From Asanoa ishikariensis (GTDB taxonomy: Bacteria > Actinomycetota > Actinomycetes > Mycobacteriales > Micromonosporaceae): DNA of 64,000 nt. Shown here piece by piece: positions 51,235 to 60,363 of the stretch. Each line of letters starts with the position of its first letter. The stretch's first letter is position 1. The stretch lies in contig NZ_FNQB01000001.1 in the NCBI RefSeq assembly GCF_900107455.1, forward strand, positions 496,001 through 560,000. Direction: 5' to 3'. A program made the translations under genes and the position numbers. The notes under the pieces were generated by a model. It was given only the letters and a program-made list of their open reading frames with translations. It did not search any database and was not told the origin of the DNA.

Positions 51235-52926
51235 TCAAGTCGTGCGGATGTCCTCCTCGCGGAACTCCGTTGCCGGGCGCCCGCCGGCCGCATAAGCGTC
51301 GTGGTCGCCCGTCCGTAGCTCGACCCGGCGGATCTTCCCGGACAGCGTCTTGGGCAGCGGCGCGAACTCGAGACGCCGCACCCGCTTGAACGGCGCCAGG
51401 TGCTCGCGACAGTGCGCGAAGATGGCGGCCGCGGTCTCCGCGGACGGCGACCAGCCCGCGGCCAGCACCACGAACGCCTTCGGCACGGCGAGCCGCAGCG
51501 CGTCCGGCGAGGGCACCACCGCCGCCTCGGCGACCGCCGGGTGTTCGATCAGGACGCTCTCGAGCTCGAACGGCGAGATGCGGTAGTCGGACGCCTTGAA
51601 GACGTCGTCCATCCGCCCGACGTAGGTGATGTAGCCGTCCGCGTCCCGGGAGCCGACGTCACCGGTGTGGTAGTAACCGCCCGCCATCGCCTCCGCGTTG
51701 CGCTCCGGGTCGCCGTGGTAACCGACCATCAGCCCGAGCGGCCGGTCCGCGAGGTCGAGGCAGATCTCACCGTCGTCGCCGGGCTTGCCGGTCAGCGGGT
51801 CGACGAGCGCGACCGCGTACCCGGGAAGCGCCCGGCCCATCGACCCGGGCTTCACCGGCTGCCCGGGCGTGTTGGCGATCTGCACCGTCGTCTCGGTCTG
51901 CCCGAAGCCGTCGCGGATGGTCAGCCGCCACGCTCGGCGTACCTGCTCGATGATCTCCGGGTTGAGCGGTTCACCGGCGGCCACCGCTTCCCGTGGCGGC
52001 GTGGCCAGCGTGCGCAGGTCGGCCTGCACCAACATGCGCCAGACGGTCGGCGGCGCACAGAACGTCGTGACGCCGCACCGGTCCATCTGCGCCATCAAAG
52101 CGGCCGCGTCGAACCGGCTGTAGTTGTAGAGGAAGACGCAGGCCTGCGCGTTCCACGGCGCGAAGACGTTGCTCCAGGCGTGCTTGGCCCAGCCCGGCGA
52201 GGAGATGTTGAGGTGCACGTCGCCGGGCCGCAGACCGATCCAGTACATGGTCGACAGATGACCCACCGGGTACGACGCATGCGTGTGCTCCACCAGCTTC
52301 GGCAACGCCGTGGTCCCGGAGGTGAAGTAGAGCAGCAGCGGATCCGAGGCCCGAGTCACCCCGTCCGGAGCGAAATCGGAGGGAGACGAGGAGCTCGCCG
52401 AGTAGTCGAGCCAGCCCGACGGCGCTCCACCGCCTACCGCGACACGGGTATAGGAGCCGGCGACACCCTCCAGCTTGCCGGTCGACGCGCTCGTCGTGAG
52501 CACGTGCCGCGCCCCGCCGCGGTCCAGCCGGTCGCGCAGGTCGGCCGGCCCCAGCAGCGGCGTGGCCGGGATGATCACCGCGCCGAGCTTGGCGCACGCG
52601 AGAATCGTCTCCCACAGCTCGACCTGGTTGCCGAGCATCACGATGACCTTGTCACCGCGGCCGACACCGGCGGAGTCACGCAACCAGTTGGCCACCTGGT
52701 TCGACCGTTCAGCCAGCTCGCTGAAAGATCGTTTGGCCTCGGAGCCGTCCTCCTCGACGATCCACAAAGCCGGGTTGTCGTTGCCCTCGGCCATCGGGTC
52801 GAACCAGTCCAACGCCCAGTTGAAGGTGTCGAGCCGCGGCCACTGGAACTCCGCGAACGCCCGCTCGTAGTCGTCGGCGACATCGAGGAGATAGTCCCGC
52901 GCCGCTTTGAAGGCTTCTCGGCTCAC
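51235..52926 (-). CDS. AMP-forming acyl-CoA synthetase (benzoate/medium-chain type)
   Basis: The protein has 563 residues, with GTG 52926 chosen because the longer frame runs through the divergent YCII gene. ANL-family motifs: P-loop LLYFTSGTTALPKLVEHTH, GFGQTETTVQI, adenylate-binding YHTGDVGSRD, hinge YVGRMDDVFKASDYRISPFELE, and the catalytic Lys in PKTLSGKIRR. It activates a carboxylic acid to acyl-CoA in the cytoplasm. The WxxxGDVHLN and PGWAKHAWSN segments suggest the medium-chain/aryl group; the acid is not identifiable. It lies upstream of the MMPL gene on the same strand. Confidence 0.9.
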   Translation of the reverse strand: MSREAFKAARDYLLDVADDYERAFAEFQWPRLDTFNWALDWFDPMAEGNDNPALWIVEEDGSEAKRSFSELAERSNQVANWLRDSAGVGRGDKVIVMLGNQVELWETILACAKLGAVIIPATPLLGPADLRDRLDRGGARHVLTTSASTGKLEGVAGSYTRVAVGGGAPSGWLDYSASSSSPSDFAPDGVTRASDPLLLYFTSGTTALPKLVEHTHASYPVGHLSTMYWIGLRPGDVHLNISSPGWAKHAWSNVFAPWNAQACVFLYNYSRFDAAALMAQMDRCGVTTFCAPPTVWRMLVQADLRTLATPPREAVAAGEPLNPEIIEQVRRAWRLTIRDGFGQTETTVQIANTPGQPVKPGSMGRALPGYAVALVDPLTGKPGDDGEICLDLADRPLGLMVGYHGDPERNAEAMAGGYYHTGDVGSRDADGYITYVGRMDDVFKASDYRISPFELESVLIEHPAVAEAAVVPSPDALRLAVPKAFVVLAAGWSPSAETAAAIFAHCREHLAPFKRVRRLEFAPLPKTLSGKIRRVELRTGDHDAYAAGGRPATEFREEDIRTT

Positions 52927-52974
52927 CGCCCCAGTTTGCTCCTGATCTCCACGAGCCGCGCGACACTGAAGGGC

Positions 52975-53358
52975 ATGAAATATCTGATCATGGTGTACGG
53001 GAACCCGCAGTCGCGCGCGATCTGGGAGAGCTTCACCGAGGAGCAGCGCGCCGCCGGCATGGCCGAGCACCTGGCGCTGGGTGACGCGATCGCCGCGGCC
53101 GGCGAGCTGGTGATGAGCGAACGCCTGGCCGATCCGTCGACGACCAGGCGCCTGAAAGCCCAACCCGAGGCCCTGGCCGCCCTCGGCCTGCCCAGCGACG
53201 GCCCGTTCGCGGAAGCCAAGGAACACCTGGCGGGCTTCTATCTGGTCGACTGCCCGTCGGAGGAGCGCGCCGCGCAGTGGGCCTCGATGATCCCAGAGGC
53301 CGCCCTGGGCCTGGTCGAACTGCGCCCGGTCTGGACCGGCGACATCACCGACCGGTGA
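52975..53358 (+). CDS. YCII/DGPF-domain protein
   Basis: The protein has 127 residues from ATG 52975. The sequence MKYLIMVYGN...LPSDGPFAEAKEHLAGFYLVDC...AAQWASMIPEA is the YCII-related DGPF pattern. These small ferredoxin-like-fold proteins usually lie beside ECF sigma factors of the SigJ/ECF41 type; none is seen here, so the copy is an orphan. Its biochemical role is unknown. It diverges from the acyl-CoA synthetase and converges on the CapA-like gene 3 bases away. Confidence 0.88.
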   Translation: MKYLIMVYGNPQSRAIWESFTEEQRAAGMAEHLALGDAIAAAGELVMSERLADPSTTRRLKAQPEALAALGLPSDGPFAEAKEHLAGFYLVDCPSEERAAQWASMIPEAALGLVELRPVWTGDITDR

Positions 53359-53361
53359 GCC

Positions 53362-54567
53362 TCACCTGACGACGACCAGGCCCGCGGCGCGGGCGCCTCG
53401 ACCGGACACGTGTCCGGCAGTCCGCCGCCACGATGCCAGGCAGGTTCGACGAAGCGCGGCGGAGTTCCGCGCACTCCCGGCACAGCGCGCCGCGTCGAGC
53501 ACCCGAGCGGGTCGCCCACCGCCGAGCAGCATCCACGTCGGCAGCGCCTCTGCACGGGATATCTGAAACTTCCCGGGCGCCACCTCCGTGAGCGTGAAGC
53601 GGGCCATTACCCCGTCCTGGGTGTCGGCCGAGAAATCCTGGCTGGAGACGTGGTTGCCGAGACCGTACGCGACCCACTTCGAACCGATGCGCTCGAACGG
53701 CTGCACGACGTGCGCGTGGTGGCCGAGGATCAGGTCGACATCGGGCGAGCTGAGCACCTCGCGAGCCACTCGGCGCTGCAACGCGTCCGGCTGATGCGCG
53801 TACTCGGTGCCCCAATGGATCGACGCGATGACGAACTCGGCGCCGGCCGCGCGGGCCCGGCGGGCTTCCCTGCGCAGCGCGGCGACGCCTAGCTCGTTCG
53901 CGATCCAGGGCTTGTCCCTCGGTTCGGACAACCCGTTGAAGCTGAACGTGTACGACACGTGGCCCACCCGCACGCCGTCGACGTCGTAGATGGTGGGACG
54001 CGCCGCCTCGGCCGCGCTGCGCGCCGTTCCGGTGTGTGCGATGCCCGCGCGGTCGAGCGCGTCGAGGGTGCGTTTCACCCCCGCGGCTCCACCGTCGAGG
54101 CTGTGGTTGGACGCGGTGGAGCATGAGTCGTAGCCCGTGGTCCGCAGTGCCGGCGCGATCTGCGGCGGCACGGTGAAGATCGGATAGCCGGAGAAGGGGC
54201 CGCCCGGCCGCCCGACCGGCGTCTCGAGGTGGCAGATCGCGAGGTCGGCGTTCCTGACGACGGGGGCGACGTCGCTCAACAAGGGCGCGAAGTCGTAACC
54301 GCGATGTCCAGCGGCGTTCGCCGCGTCCCGCCACAGTCCAGAGTGGAGGAGCACGTCTCCGCTGGCCAGCAACGTCAAGGTGCGGGGGACCCAAGGGGCC
54401 GGAGCCGCCGGGGCCGCCGGAGGCCATGGCGCGAAACGCGGGGATGCCAAGGAGAGTCCGGGCGCCGCGGCGGAGTTCGGTGTCGTGTCGACCGCGGTGG
54501 CCGGCCGGCCCCAGAACGAAAGGCCGAGAACCAACAGGACCGCGATGCCCCCGCTCCGAAATCGCAT
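53362..54567 (-). CDS. CapA-family secreted metallophosphatase-like protein
   Basis: The protein has 401 residues from ATG 54567 with a Sec signal (IAVLLVLGLSFWGRPATA) and an Ala/Pro linker. The CapA/PgsA calcineurin-like metal motifs are present in order: ASGDVLLH, CHLETPVG, STASNHSLDGG, SIHWGTEYAHQP, LGHHAHVVQPFE, YGLGNHVSS. CapA proteins are linked to poly-gamma-glutamate export or are uncharacterised phosphoesterases. No pgsB/pgsC genes are nearby, so a general exported phosphoesterase role is as likely. The C-terminal 50 residues are Arg/Ala-rich and not conserved in the family. Confidence 0.88.
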   Translation of the reverse strand: MRFRSGGIAVLLVLGLSFWGRPATAVDTTPNSAAAPGLSLASPRFAPWPPAAPAAPAPWVPRTLTLLASGDVLLHSGLWRDAANAAGHRGYDFAPLLSDVAPVVRNADLAICHLETPVGRPGGPFSGYPIFTVPPQIAPALRTTGYDSCSTASNHSLDGGAAGVKRTLDALDRAGIAHTGTARSAAEAARPTIYDVDGVRVGHVSYTFSFNGLSEPRDKPWIANELGVAALRREARRARAAGAEFVIASIHWGTEYAHQPDALQRRVAREVLSSPDVDLILGHHAHVVQPFERIGSKWVAYGLGNHVSSQDFSADTQDGVMARFTLTEVAPGKFQISRAEALPTWMLLGGGRPARVLDAARCAGSARNSAALRRTCLASWRRTAGHVSGRGARAAGLVVVR

Positions 54568-54652
54568 CCGAGCAGACTGTCGGAAGACCCCGCCATCGCG
54601 CAGCCCCGTCAGGGACTCAGTTTTCGAGTACCTCCAGGACGGCGGCGACCGC

Positions 54653-55009
54653 CTACGTGGCGGACGTCGACGCGGATTCCAGCCGCTTGACCCGGGCCGT
54701 CCCCCAGTCGCCCAGCGGCGCGAGGGCCGCGTTGAGCGAACGGCCGTCGTCGGTGAGCGAGTACTCCACCTTCGGGGGCACCTCGGCGTACACCCGGCGG
54801 TCGATCAGCCCGTCCTGCTCCATCTCCCGAAGCTGCTGGATGAGCATCTTCTCGCTGACCCCGGGCAGGCCGCGCCGAAGCTCGCCGAACCGGCGCACGC
54901 CGTGGTTCGCGAGCTCCCACAGGATCAACGACTTCCACTTGCCGGACACGACATCCATGCTGGCGTCGATGCCGCAGATGTACGGGCCGCGTCGCGCACT
55001 CGAAGCCAT
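54653..55009 (-). CDS. HxlR-family winged-helix regulator
   Basis: The protein has 118 residues from ATG 55009, normal length for HxlR. Motifs: CGIDASMDVVSGKWKSLILWELANHGVRRFGELRRGLPGVSEKMLIQQLREMEQDGLI, with the wing RRVYAEVPPKVEYSLTDDGRSL. The early Cys (YICGID) is the position often used for redox or electrophile sensing in this family. It is divergent from the imine-reductase-like gene, and an inverted repeat lies between them. Confidence 0.92.
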   Translation of the reverse strand: MASSARRGPYICGIDASMDVVSGKWKSLILWELANHGVRRFGELRRGLPGVSEKMLIQQLREMEQDGLIDRRVYAEVPPKVEYSLTDDGRSLNAALAPLGDWGTARVKRLESASTSAT

Positions 55010-55036
55010 GCCCCGCTCCCATGCTCACCAACAGGT

Positions 55037-55063
55037 AAGTACTGAACAAAATAGTGAGTACTT
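55037..55063. promoter_or_regulatory. Inverted repeat, candidate HxlR operator
   Basis: AAGTACT (55037-55043) and AGTACTT (55057-55063) form exact inverted arms 13 bases apart, flanked by CAACA on one side and TGTTG on the other. The AT-rich spacer (GAACAAAATAGTG) is the least GC-rich point nearby and probably contains promoter elements for one or both divergent genes. Confidence 0.6.
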
Positions 55064-55088
55064 GTTGACCCGACAGTACCGGCGAAGC

Positions 55089-55961
55089 ATGGTCAGCATG
55101 GTCCCCGTTACCGTCATCGGTCTTGGCCCGATGGGCCGCGCCACCACCGCCACGCTGATCCGGGCCGGGCACCCGGTCACCGTCTGGAACCGCACGGCGG
55201 GCCGCGCCAACAGCCTCGCCGCCACCGTCGCACCGACGCCCGGCGCCGCTGTGAAGGCCGCCGACCTGGTCCTGCTCAGCCTCACCGACTACCGCGCGAT
55301 GTACGACATCCTCGGCCCGGTCGCCGACGAGCTGAGCGGAAAGACCCTCGTCAACCTCAGTTCCGACACCCCCGACGAGTCGCGCACGGCCGCGGCCTGG
55401 GCTGCCGACCTCGGCGCGGGGTTCCTGACGGGCGGGATCATGGTGCCGGCGCCCGCCGTCGGCCAGCCCGGCGCGTACGCGTTCTACAGCGGCCCGCAGG
55501 ACCTGTTCCGTGCTCACGAGCCGGTGCTGCGGCTGATCGGCGAGACGAGGTACCTCGGTGCCGACCCGGGTCTGGCGCAGTTGTTCTACCAGGCGCACCT
55601 CGATGTCTTTCTCACCGCTCTCGCGAGCCTGCTGCACGCCACGGCCCTGGTCACCGCGGCCGGCGTGCCGGCGGCCGAGTTCCTGCCCGACGCGATGCGG
55701 ACGCTCACCGAGATCCCGGACGTCGTCGGCAGCGGACAGGAACTGGCCGCCGCGCTCGTGGCGGGAGAGCACCCCGGCGACCTCAGCACGGCCCGCATGA
55801 TGGGCGCCACCGCCGACCACATCGTTCGGACCAGCGCGGCCAGCGGCGTCGACGTCGAGTTGCCCAACGCGGTCAGGTCGCACTACGACCGGGCGATCGC
55901 CGCCGGTCTCGGTTCTCGCAACTGGACGGCCCTCTATGAGGTGATCAAACTCAAACGATGA
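55089..55961 (+). CDS. NAD(P)-dependent oxidoreductase, imine-reductase/6PGDH-like
   Basis: The protein has 290 residues from ATG 55089 (ATG 55098 is an alternative). Rossmann motif VTVIGLGPMGRATTATLIRAGHPVTVWNRTAGRA, followed by ADLVLLSLTDYRAMYDIL and LVNLSSDTPDESRTAAAWAADLGAGFLTGGIMVPAPAVG. The long inter-domain helix (LAQLFYQAHLDVFLTALASLLHATALV) and all-alpha dimerisation half fit the 3-hydroxyisobutyrate dehydrogenase/imine reductase group. VWNRT after strand 2 suggests NADP preference. The substrate is unknown. Probably controlled by the divergent HxlR protein. Confidence 0.85.
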   Translation: MVSMVPVTVIGLGPMGRATTATLIRAGHPVTVWNRTAGRANSLAATVAPTPGAAVKAADLVLLSLTDYRAMYDILGPVADELSGKTLVNLSSDTPDESRTAAAWAADLGAGFLTGGIMVPAPAVGQPGAYAFYSGPQDLFRAHEPVLRLIGETRYLGADPGLAQLFYQAHLDVFLTALASLLHATALVTAAGVPAAEFLPDAMRTLTEIPDVVGSGQELAAALVAGEHPGDLSTARMMGATADHIVRTSAASGVDVELPNAVRSHYDRAIAAGLGSRNWTALYEVIKLKR

Positions 55962-56010
55962 CGGCCACTTTCGGTGGTCCAGACCCGAAAAGCACCCTTC
56001 GGCCGATCGC

Positions 56011-57780
56011 TTGCGGACGGGCGTCAATGACATCCTCTCCACCGTGGTCGTTACGGGGATTGCACCGACAAAGGTCCGGCCGGCGCCGAGCCCGCCGCCG
56101 GCACCGAAAGCGCGATGGTGGGCTCGGCTCTGGCACGAGTGGACACTGGCCGTGCTCGGCGCCCTGGCGCTGGCCTCGCTGGTGACCTGGCCGACCCTGC
56201 GGCATCCCACCCGGACGATCCCGTCCGACGTCGGCGACCCGACCATGCAGGCCTGGCAGATGGCCTGGTCGGGCCACGCGCTGCGGACCGACCCGATGAG
56301 CCTGTGGCAGGCCAACGCCTTCTATCCGGAGGCGAACAGCTTCGCCTTCACGGACACGCTCCTGGGGTACGCGCCGGCGGGGCTGATCGGCAGCGGACCG
56401 GTCGCTGCCCTGGTCCGCTACAACATCATCTTCGTGCTGGCGGTGGCACTCGCGTTCATCGGCGCGTACGCGCTGGTCCGGCAGCTCGGCGCGGGGCGGG
56501 TGGCGGGCGCCCTGGCCGGAGCCGCGTTCGCGTGCGCGCCGTGGCGGCTCGCCCAGGCCGGGCACCTCCAGGTGCTGTCGACCGGCGGGATCGCGTTGGC
56601 CCTGGCCATGCTCGCCCGAGGGCACGGCTGGTCACTGCGGCACGGCTATCGACCCGACCGGGTGCGCCCCGGCTGGGCCGTCGCCGGGTGGTGCGCCGCC
56701 GCCTGGCAACTCTCACTGGGCTTCGGCATCGGGGTCCCGTTCGGGTACGCGTTGGGGCTGGTCTGCGTCGTGGCGATCGTCGCCTGGCTACGGCACCGAC
56801 CGCCGCTGACCCGCCGGTTGTTGCTCGCCGACGGCATCGGGCTGACGGTGTTCCTCGCCGGGGCCGCGTTCATGGCCCGCCCTTACCTCCAGGTCGCCGA
56901 GCAGTTCCCGTACGTGCGCCGTAGCTGGCAGGACCTGACGTGGACCTCACCGCCGCTGCGGGGCTTCTTCACCTCGCCCAGCACCTCGATCGTCTGGGGC
57001 GACCTGTTCGCCGACGCCCGCGCGGACCTGGGCCATCGCGGCGAGGTGTCGCTGCTGCCGGGCTTCACGCTGTACGCGCTCGCCGCCCTCGGGCTGGTCC
57101 TGTCGATCTGGTCGGTGCGCCAACGGCTGCTGCTGGCCGCCGCGGTGATCGCGAGCATCGTGTTCGGGATGGGCACGCAAGGACCCGGGGGCGGCCGGCT
57201 CACCTACGGGCTGCTCTACGTGCTGCCCGGCTTCGACGGCATCCGTACCCCCGGCCGCCTGGTCATCTGGACGACCCTGCTGCTCGCGGTCCTGGCCGCC
57301 GGTGCGGTCACCGCGCTCGCCCAACGGGTCAGGTGGCGGCCCATCGGACTCGCCCTGGCGCTGCTGCCGCTGCTCGCCGTGGCCGAGGGGCTGAACACCA
57401 CACCGCACCCGCCTGTGCCCGCGGCACCACCCGTGCTGGCCACCGCGCAGGCACCGCTCCTGGTCCTACCCACCGGCGCGACGATCGACGGCATCCCGAT
57501 GCTGTGGACGACCGACCGTTTCCCGACCATGGTCAACGGCGCGGCCGCATTCACCCCGCAACGGCAGGCCGCCGCCCGCACCGCCGCACTCCACTTCCCG
57601 GACGCGTCGTCAGTGGCAGTGCTTAGGGCGACGGGGGTACGCAGCGTCGTGGTGGTCCGGGACGCGGTCGTCGGCACGCCGTACGAGACCACGGTGTGGG
57701 GCACGACCAGCGGCCTGCCGCTGACCCGCGTCGACACCCCGGAGGCGGTCGTCTACCTCCTGGACCCAATCGAGCGTTAG
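56011..57780 (+). CDS. Polytopic membrane protein, GT-C/YfhO-like
   Basis: The protein has 589 residues if TTG 56011 is the start; GTG 56044 is an alternative and neither has a good ribosome site. About ten membrane helices are visible. A large loop after the first helix carries DVGDPTMQAWQMAWSGHAL, an acidic loop like those of GT-C glycosyltransferases; the rest alternates helices and short loops, ending in an extracytoplasmic soluble domain (LLVLPTGATIDGIPMLWTTDRFPTMVNG). A role in surface glycan assembly is plausible but unproven. Its stop overlaps the convergent acetyltransferase stop by 4 bases. Confidence 0.75.
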   Translation: MRTGVNDILSTVVVTGIAPTKVRPAPSPPPAPKARWWARLWHEWTLAVLGALALASLVTWPTLRHPTRTIPSDVGDPTMQAWQMAWSGHALRTDPMSLWQANAFYPEANSFAFTDTLLGYAPAGLIGSGPVAALVRYNIIFVLAVALAFIGAYALVRQLGAGRVAGALAGAAFACAPWRLAQAGHLQVLSTGGIALALAMLARGHGWSLRHGYRPDRVRPGWAVAGWCAAAWQLSLGFGIGVPFGYALGLVCVVAIVAWLRHRPPLTRRLLLADGIGLTVFLAGAAFMARPYLQVAEQFPYVRRSWQDLTWTSPPLRGFFTSPSTSIVWGDLFADARADLGHRGEVSLLPGFTLYALAALGLVLSIWSVRQRLLLAAAVIASIVFGMGTQGPGGGRLTYGLLYVLPGFDGIRTPGRLVIWTTLLLAVLAAGAVTALAQRVRWRPIGLALALLPLLAVAEGLNTTPHPPVPAAPPVLATAQAPLLVLPTGATIDGIPMLWTTDRFPTMVNGAAAFTPQRQAAARTAALHFPDASSVAVLRATGVRSVVVVRDAVVGTPYETTVWGTTSGLPLTRVDTPEAVVYLLDPIER

Positions 57781-58403
57781 CGAGGGGCAGCGGCCTCCAG
57801 GGCGTCGACCGTGCCGGACATGATCGTGCGTACGTGCTCGGTCAGGTGCTCCAGCGGCCAGTCCCACCACGCCAGCGCCAGCAGGCGCGCGATCTCGTCC
57901 GCGTTGTAGCGCAGGCGGATCAGCTTGGCCGGGTTGCCGCCGACGATGCCGTAGTCGGGCACGTCGTCGACGACCACCGAACCCGAGGCGATGACCGCGC
58001 CGCTGCCGATGCGGACGCCGGGCATCACCATGGCCTGGTAGCCGAACCAGACGTCGTTGCCCACCACGGTGTCGCCGCGGCCCGGCAGGCCGGTGATCAG
58101 GTCGAAGTGCTCGGCCCAGGAGCCACCCATGATCGGGAAGGGGTACGTCGACGGGCCGTCCATGCGGTGGTTGGCGCCGTTCATGATGAAGCGGACGCCC
58201 TCGCCCAGCGCACAGAACTTCCCGATCACCAGCCGCTCGGGACCGTAGTGATAGAGCACGTTCCGCGTCTCGAACGCGGTCGGATCGTCGGGGTCGTCGT
58301 AGTACGAGAACTCACCGACCGAGATCAGCGGCGACGTGACCAACGGTTTGAGCAGCACCACCCGCGGCTGGCCAGGCATGGGGTGCAGCACGTTCGGATC
58401 CAT
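57777..58403 (-). CDS. Vat/CatB-like hexapeptide acetyltransferase
   Basis: The protein has 208 residues from ATG 58403 with GGGGG seven bases upstream. It matches the xenobiotic acetyltransferase group: GEFSYYDDPDDPTAFETRNVLYHYGPERLVIGKFCALGEGVRFIMNGANHRMDG with catalytic His79, SWAEHFDLI, then left-handed beta-helix repeats (VGNDVWFGYQAMVMPGVRIGSGAVIASGSVVVDDVPDYGIVGGNPAKLIRLRY). Vat enzymes acetylate streptogramin A; CatB enzymes acetylate chloramphenicol. Chromosomal homologues are common and may act on other alcohols. No mobile element is near. Resistance is possible, not shown. Confidence 0.88.
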   Translation of the reverse strand: MDPNVLHPMPGQPRVVLLKPLVTSPLISVGEFSYYDDPDDPTAFETRNVLYHYGPERLVIGKFCALGEGVRFIMNGANHRMDGPSTYPFPIMGGSWAEHFDLITGLPGRGDTVVGNDVWFGYQAMVMPGVRIGSGAVIASGSVVVDDVPDYGIVGGNPAKLIRLRYNADEIARLLALAWWDWPLEHLTEHVRTIMSGTVDALEAAAPR

Positions 58404-58522
58404 CAGAAAGCCCCCTCTACGACTGCCACCATGATTCCAAATGCCGTTCGGACCCGGTTCAGTCGTGCGTGGCGCCGGGCGGTCGACCGCTTCCGTGATC
58501 TGGCCGCCCGGCAAGCCACCGC

Positions 58523-59563
58523 CTAGGCGGCCGAGACCACCACCGGGACCGGTCGCAGGACGACCCGCACCGCGGTGCCGGGTGGCATCTCGGCCAACCG
58601 GGCGCTGGCCAACTGAGCCACCACGACAGCATCGCCCGGCAACGCCACCGTCACCCGGGCCAGCGGGCCGAGGAAGCTCACCGCGACCACCCGTCCCGTG
58701 CCGTCGGCGTCGGCCGTCACGTCCACCGACTCCGGGCGCACCAGCGCGGTCGCCGGTCCATCGTGGACGCTCGCACCCGCGACCAACGGCAGCTTCGTGT
58801 CGAGCACCTCCACCACGTCGCCGGTGACGCGGCCCGCGAGCCGGTTGCTCAGGCCGACGAACTCGGCCACGAAGGGCGTCGCCGGGGTGCGGTAGATGTC
58901 CTCCGGCGAACCGATCTGCTCCAACTGCCCGGCGCGCATGACACCGACGCGGTCCGCGATGGCCAGCGCCTCTTCCTGGTCGTGCGTCACGAACAGGGTC
59001 GTGGTGCCGACCTCGAGCTGGATCCGGCGGATCTCCTCACGGAGCTGCACACGAACCTTCGCGTCGAGCGCCGAGAGCGGCTCGTCCAACAGCAGCACCT
59101 CAGGCTCGAACGCGAGCGCCCGAGCCAGCGCCACCCGCTGCTGTTGGCCGCCCGAGAGCTGCTGGGGGAAACGAGAAGCGTGGGCGCCGATGCCGACCAG
59201 GTCGAGCATGTCCTGCGCTCGCTTGCGGCGGGCCGCGGCGTTCTGCTTCCGCAGTCGCAGGCCGAACTCCACGTTCTCGATCGCGGTCAGGTGTGGGAAG
59301 AGGCTGTAGGCCTGGAACACCATGCCCATGCCGCGCTTGTTGGCGGGCACGTTCGCGATGTCCTTGCCGCCCACGATGATGCGGCCCGAGTCCGAGTCTT
59401 CGAGGCCGGCCAGGATGCGCAATGCCGTGGTCTTGCCGCAACCCGACGGCCCGAGCAGGGCCACGAGCTCGCCCGGCGCCATGTCGAGGTCGAGCCCGTC
59501 GAGGGCATGCACGTTTCCGAACTGGCGGCGCAAGGCCTCCAGGCGTACCCCGGACGACGTCAC
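58523..59563 (-). CDS. ABC transporter ATPase, spermidine/iron/thiamine type with TOBE domain
   Basis: The protein has 346 residues from GTG 59563; GTGA overlaps the stop of the upstream permease. Walker A GPSGCGKTT, signature LSGGQQQRVALARAL, Walker B VLLLDEPLSALD, H-loop FVTHDQEEAL. After residue about 240 a TOBE-like regulatory domain follows (LAGRVTGDVVEVLDTKLPL, TALVRPESVDVTADADGTGRVVAVSFLGP). It energises the importer formed by the two permeases and the lipoprotein encoded upstream. Last gene of the four-gene operon. Confidence 0.92.
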   Translation of the reverse strand: MTSSGVRLEALRRQFGNVHALDGLDLDMAPGELVALLGPSGCGKTTALRILAGLEDSDSGRIIVGGKDIANVPANKRGMGMVFQAYSLFPHLTAIENVEFGLRLRKQNAAARRKRAQDMLDLVGIGAHASRFPQQLSGGQQQRVALARALAFEPEVLLLDEPLSALDAKVRVQLREEIRRIQLEVGTTTLFVTHDQEEALAIADRVGVMRAGQLEQIGSPEDIYRTPATPFVAEFVGLSNRLAGRVTGDVVEVLDTKLPLVAGASVHDGPATALVRPESVDVTADADGTGRVVAVSFLGPLARVTVALPGDAVVVAQLASARLAEMPPGTAVRVVLRPVPVVVSAA

Positions 59564-60363
59564 GATGTCTTCCTTTCCCGATTGCGCCTGCGACCGGCGA
59601 AGGAGAGCAGGAACAGCAGTGCGAACGCGAGGACCAGCGCAGCGAGCGACACCGCGACCGACATCGTCGCGCTGCTCTTGCCGAGCTGGTTGATGGCGAC
59701 CTGGATGTTGTCGCGGTTGAGCAGGGACGCGATCGTGAACTCGCCCAGCACGAGGGCTACGGTCAGGAACGCGGCGGAGAGCACGGCGGAGCGGATGTTC
59801 GGCAGGACCACCCGCCACATGACCGTCGCCCAGCTCGAGCCGAGGCTGCGGGCCGCCTCGGACAGCGTCCGCACGTCGATCGCCGACAGTCCGGCGTCGA
59901 TGGCGCGGTAGGCGAACGGCAGGGCGAGGACGGTGTACGCGAGGAACAGCGTCACCGACGATCCGCCGACGAAGTAGACGACCCAGGCGTACACCGGCGC
60001 CAGGCCGACCACGAGCACGACGGCCGGGACCGTCAACGGCAGCAGGCTGACGAACTCGACGACCCGCCGCAGCCGGGGCAGCCGCAGGCGCACCCACACG
60101 ACGGTCGGCACCAGCAGCACCAGGGTCAGCGCCACCGATAGCAGCACGAGCCAGAACGACGCCTTCATGCCGGTCCAGAGAATCGGGTACGTCTCGCCGA
60201 GCGCCTTCCAGTTGAAGAAGACGCGCCACGTGTCCCACCCGTCCCGGGTGGTGAACTCGAACATGGCGATGAGCGGCAGCAGGAACAGCACCGCGAACAG
60301 CGTGACGACGACCCAGCGCAGCGCCTGCTGCCGGCGGGCGCGCCGCTTTCTCAGTCCAGCCAT
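59560..60363 (-). CDS. ABC permease, PotC/FbpB type
   Basis: The protein has 267 residues from ATG 60363. Six membrane helices; the EAA loop reads SEAARSLGSSWATVMWRVVLPNIRSAVLSA. Overlaps the previous permease by 13 bases and the ATPase by 4, so the genes are tightly co-translated. It is the second permease of the heterodimer. Basic tail RRRNRERK. Confidence 0.9.
   Translation of the reverse strand: MAGLRKRRARRQQALRWVVVTLFAVLFLLPLIAMFEFTTRDGWDTWRVFFNWKALGETYPILWTGMKASFWLVLLSVALTLVLLVPTVVWVRLRLPRLRRVVEFVSLLPLTVPAVVLVVGLAPVYAWVVYFVGGSSVTLFLAYTVLALPFAYRAIDAGLSAIDVRTLSEAARSLGSSWATVMWRVVLPNIRSAVLSAAFLTVALVLGEFTIASLLNRDNIQVAINQLGKSSATMSVAVSLAALVLAFALLFLLSFAGRRRNRERKTS

Noticed and set aside
52975-53358. 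An ECF sigma-factor/anti-sigma unit around the YCII gene
   Set aside because: No sigma-70-like gene is found on either strand nearby.
53362-54567. Poly-gamma-glutamate capsule operon
   Set aside because: Only the CapA-like gene is present; no pgsB or pgsC homologue lies nearby.
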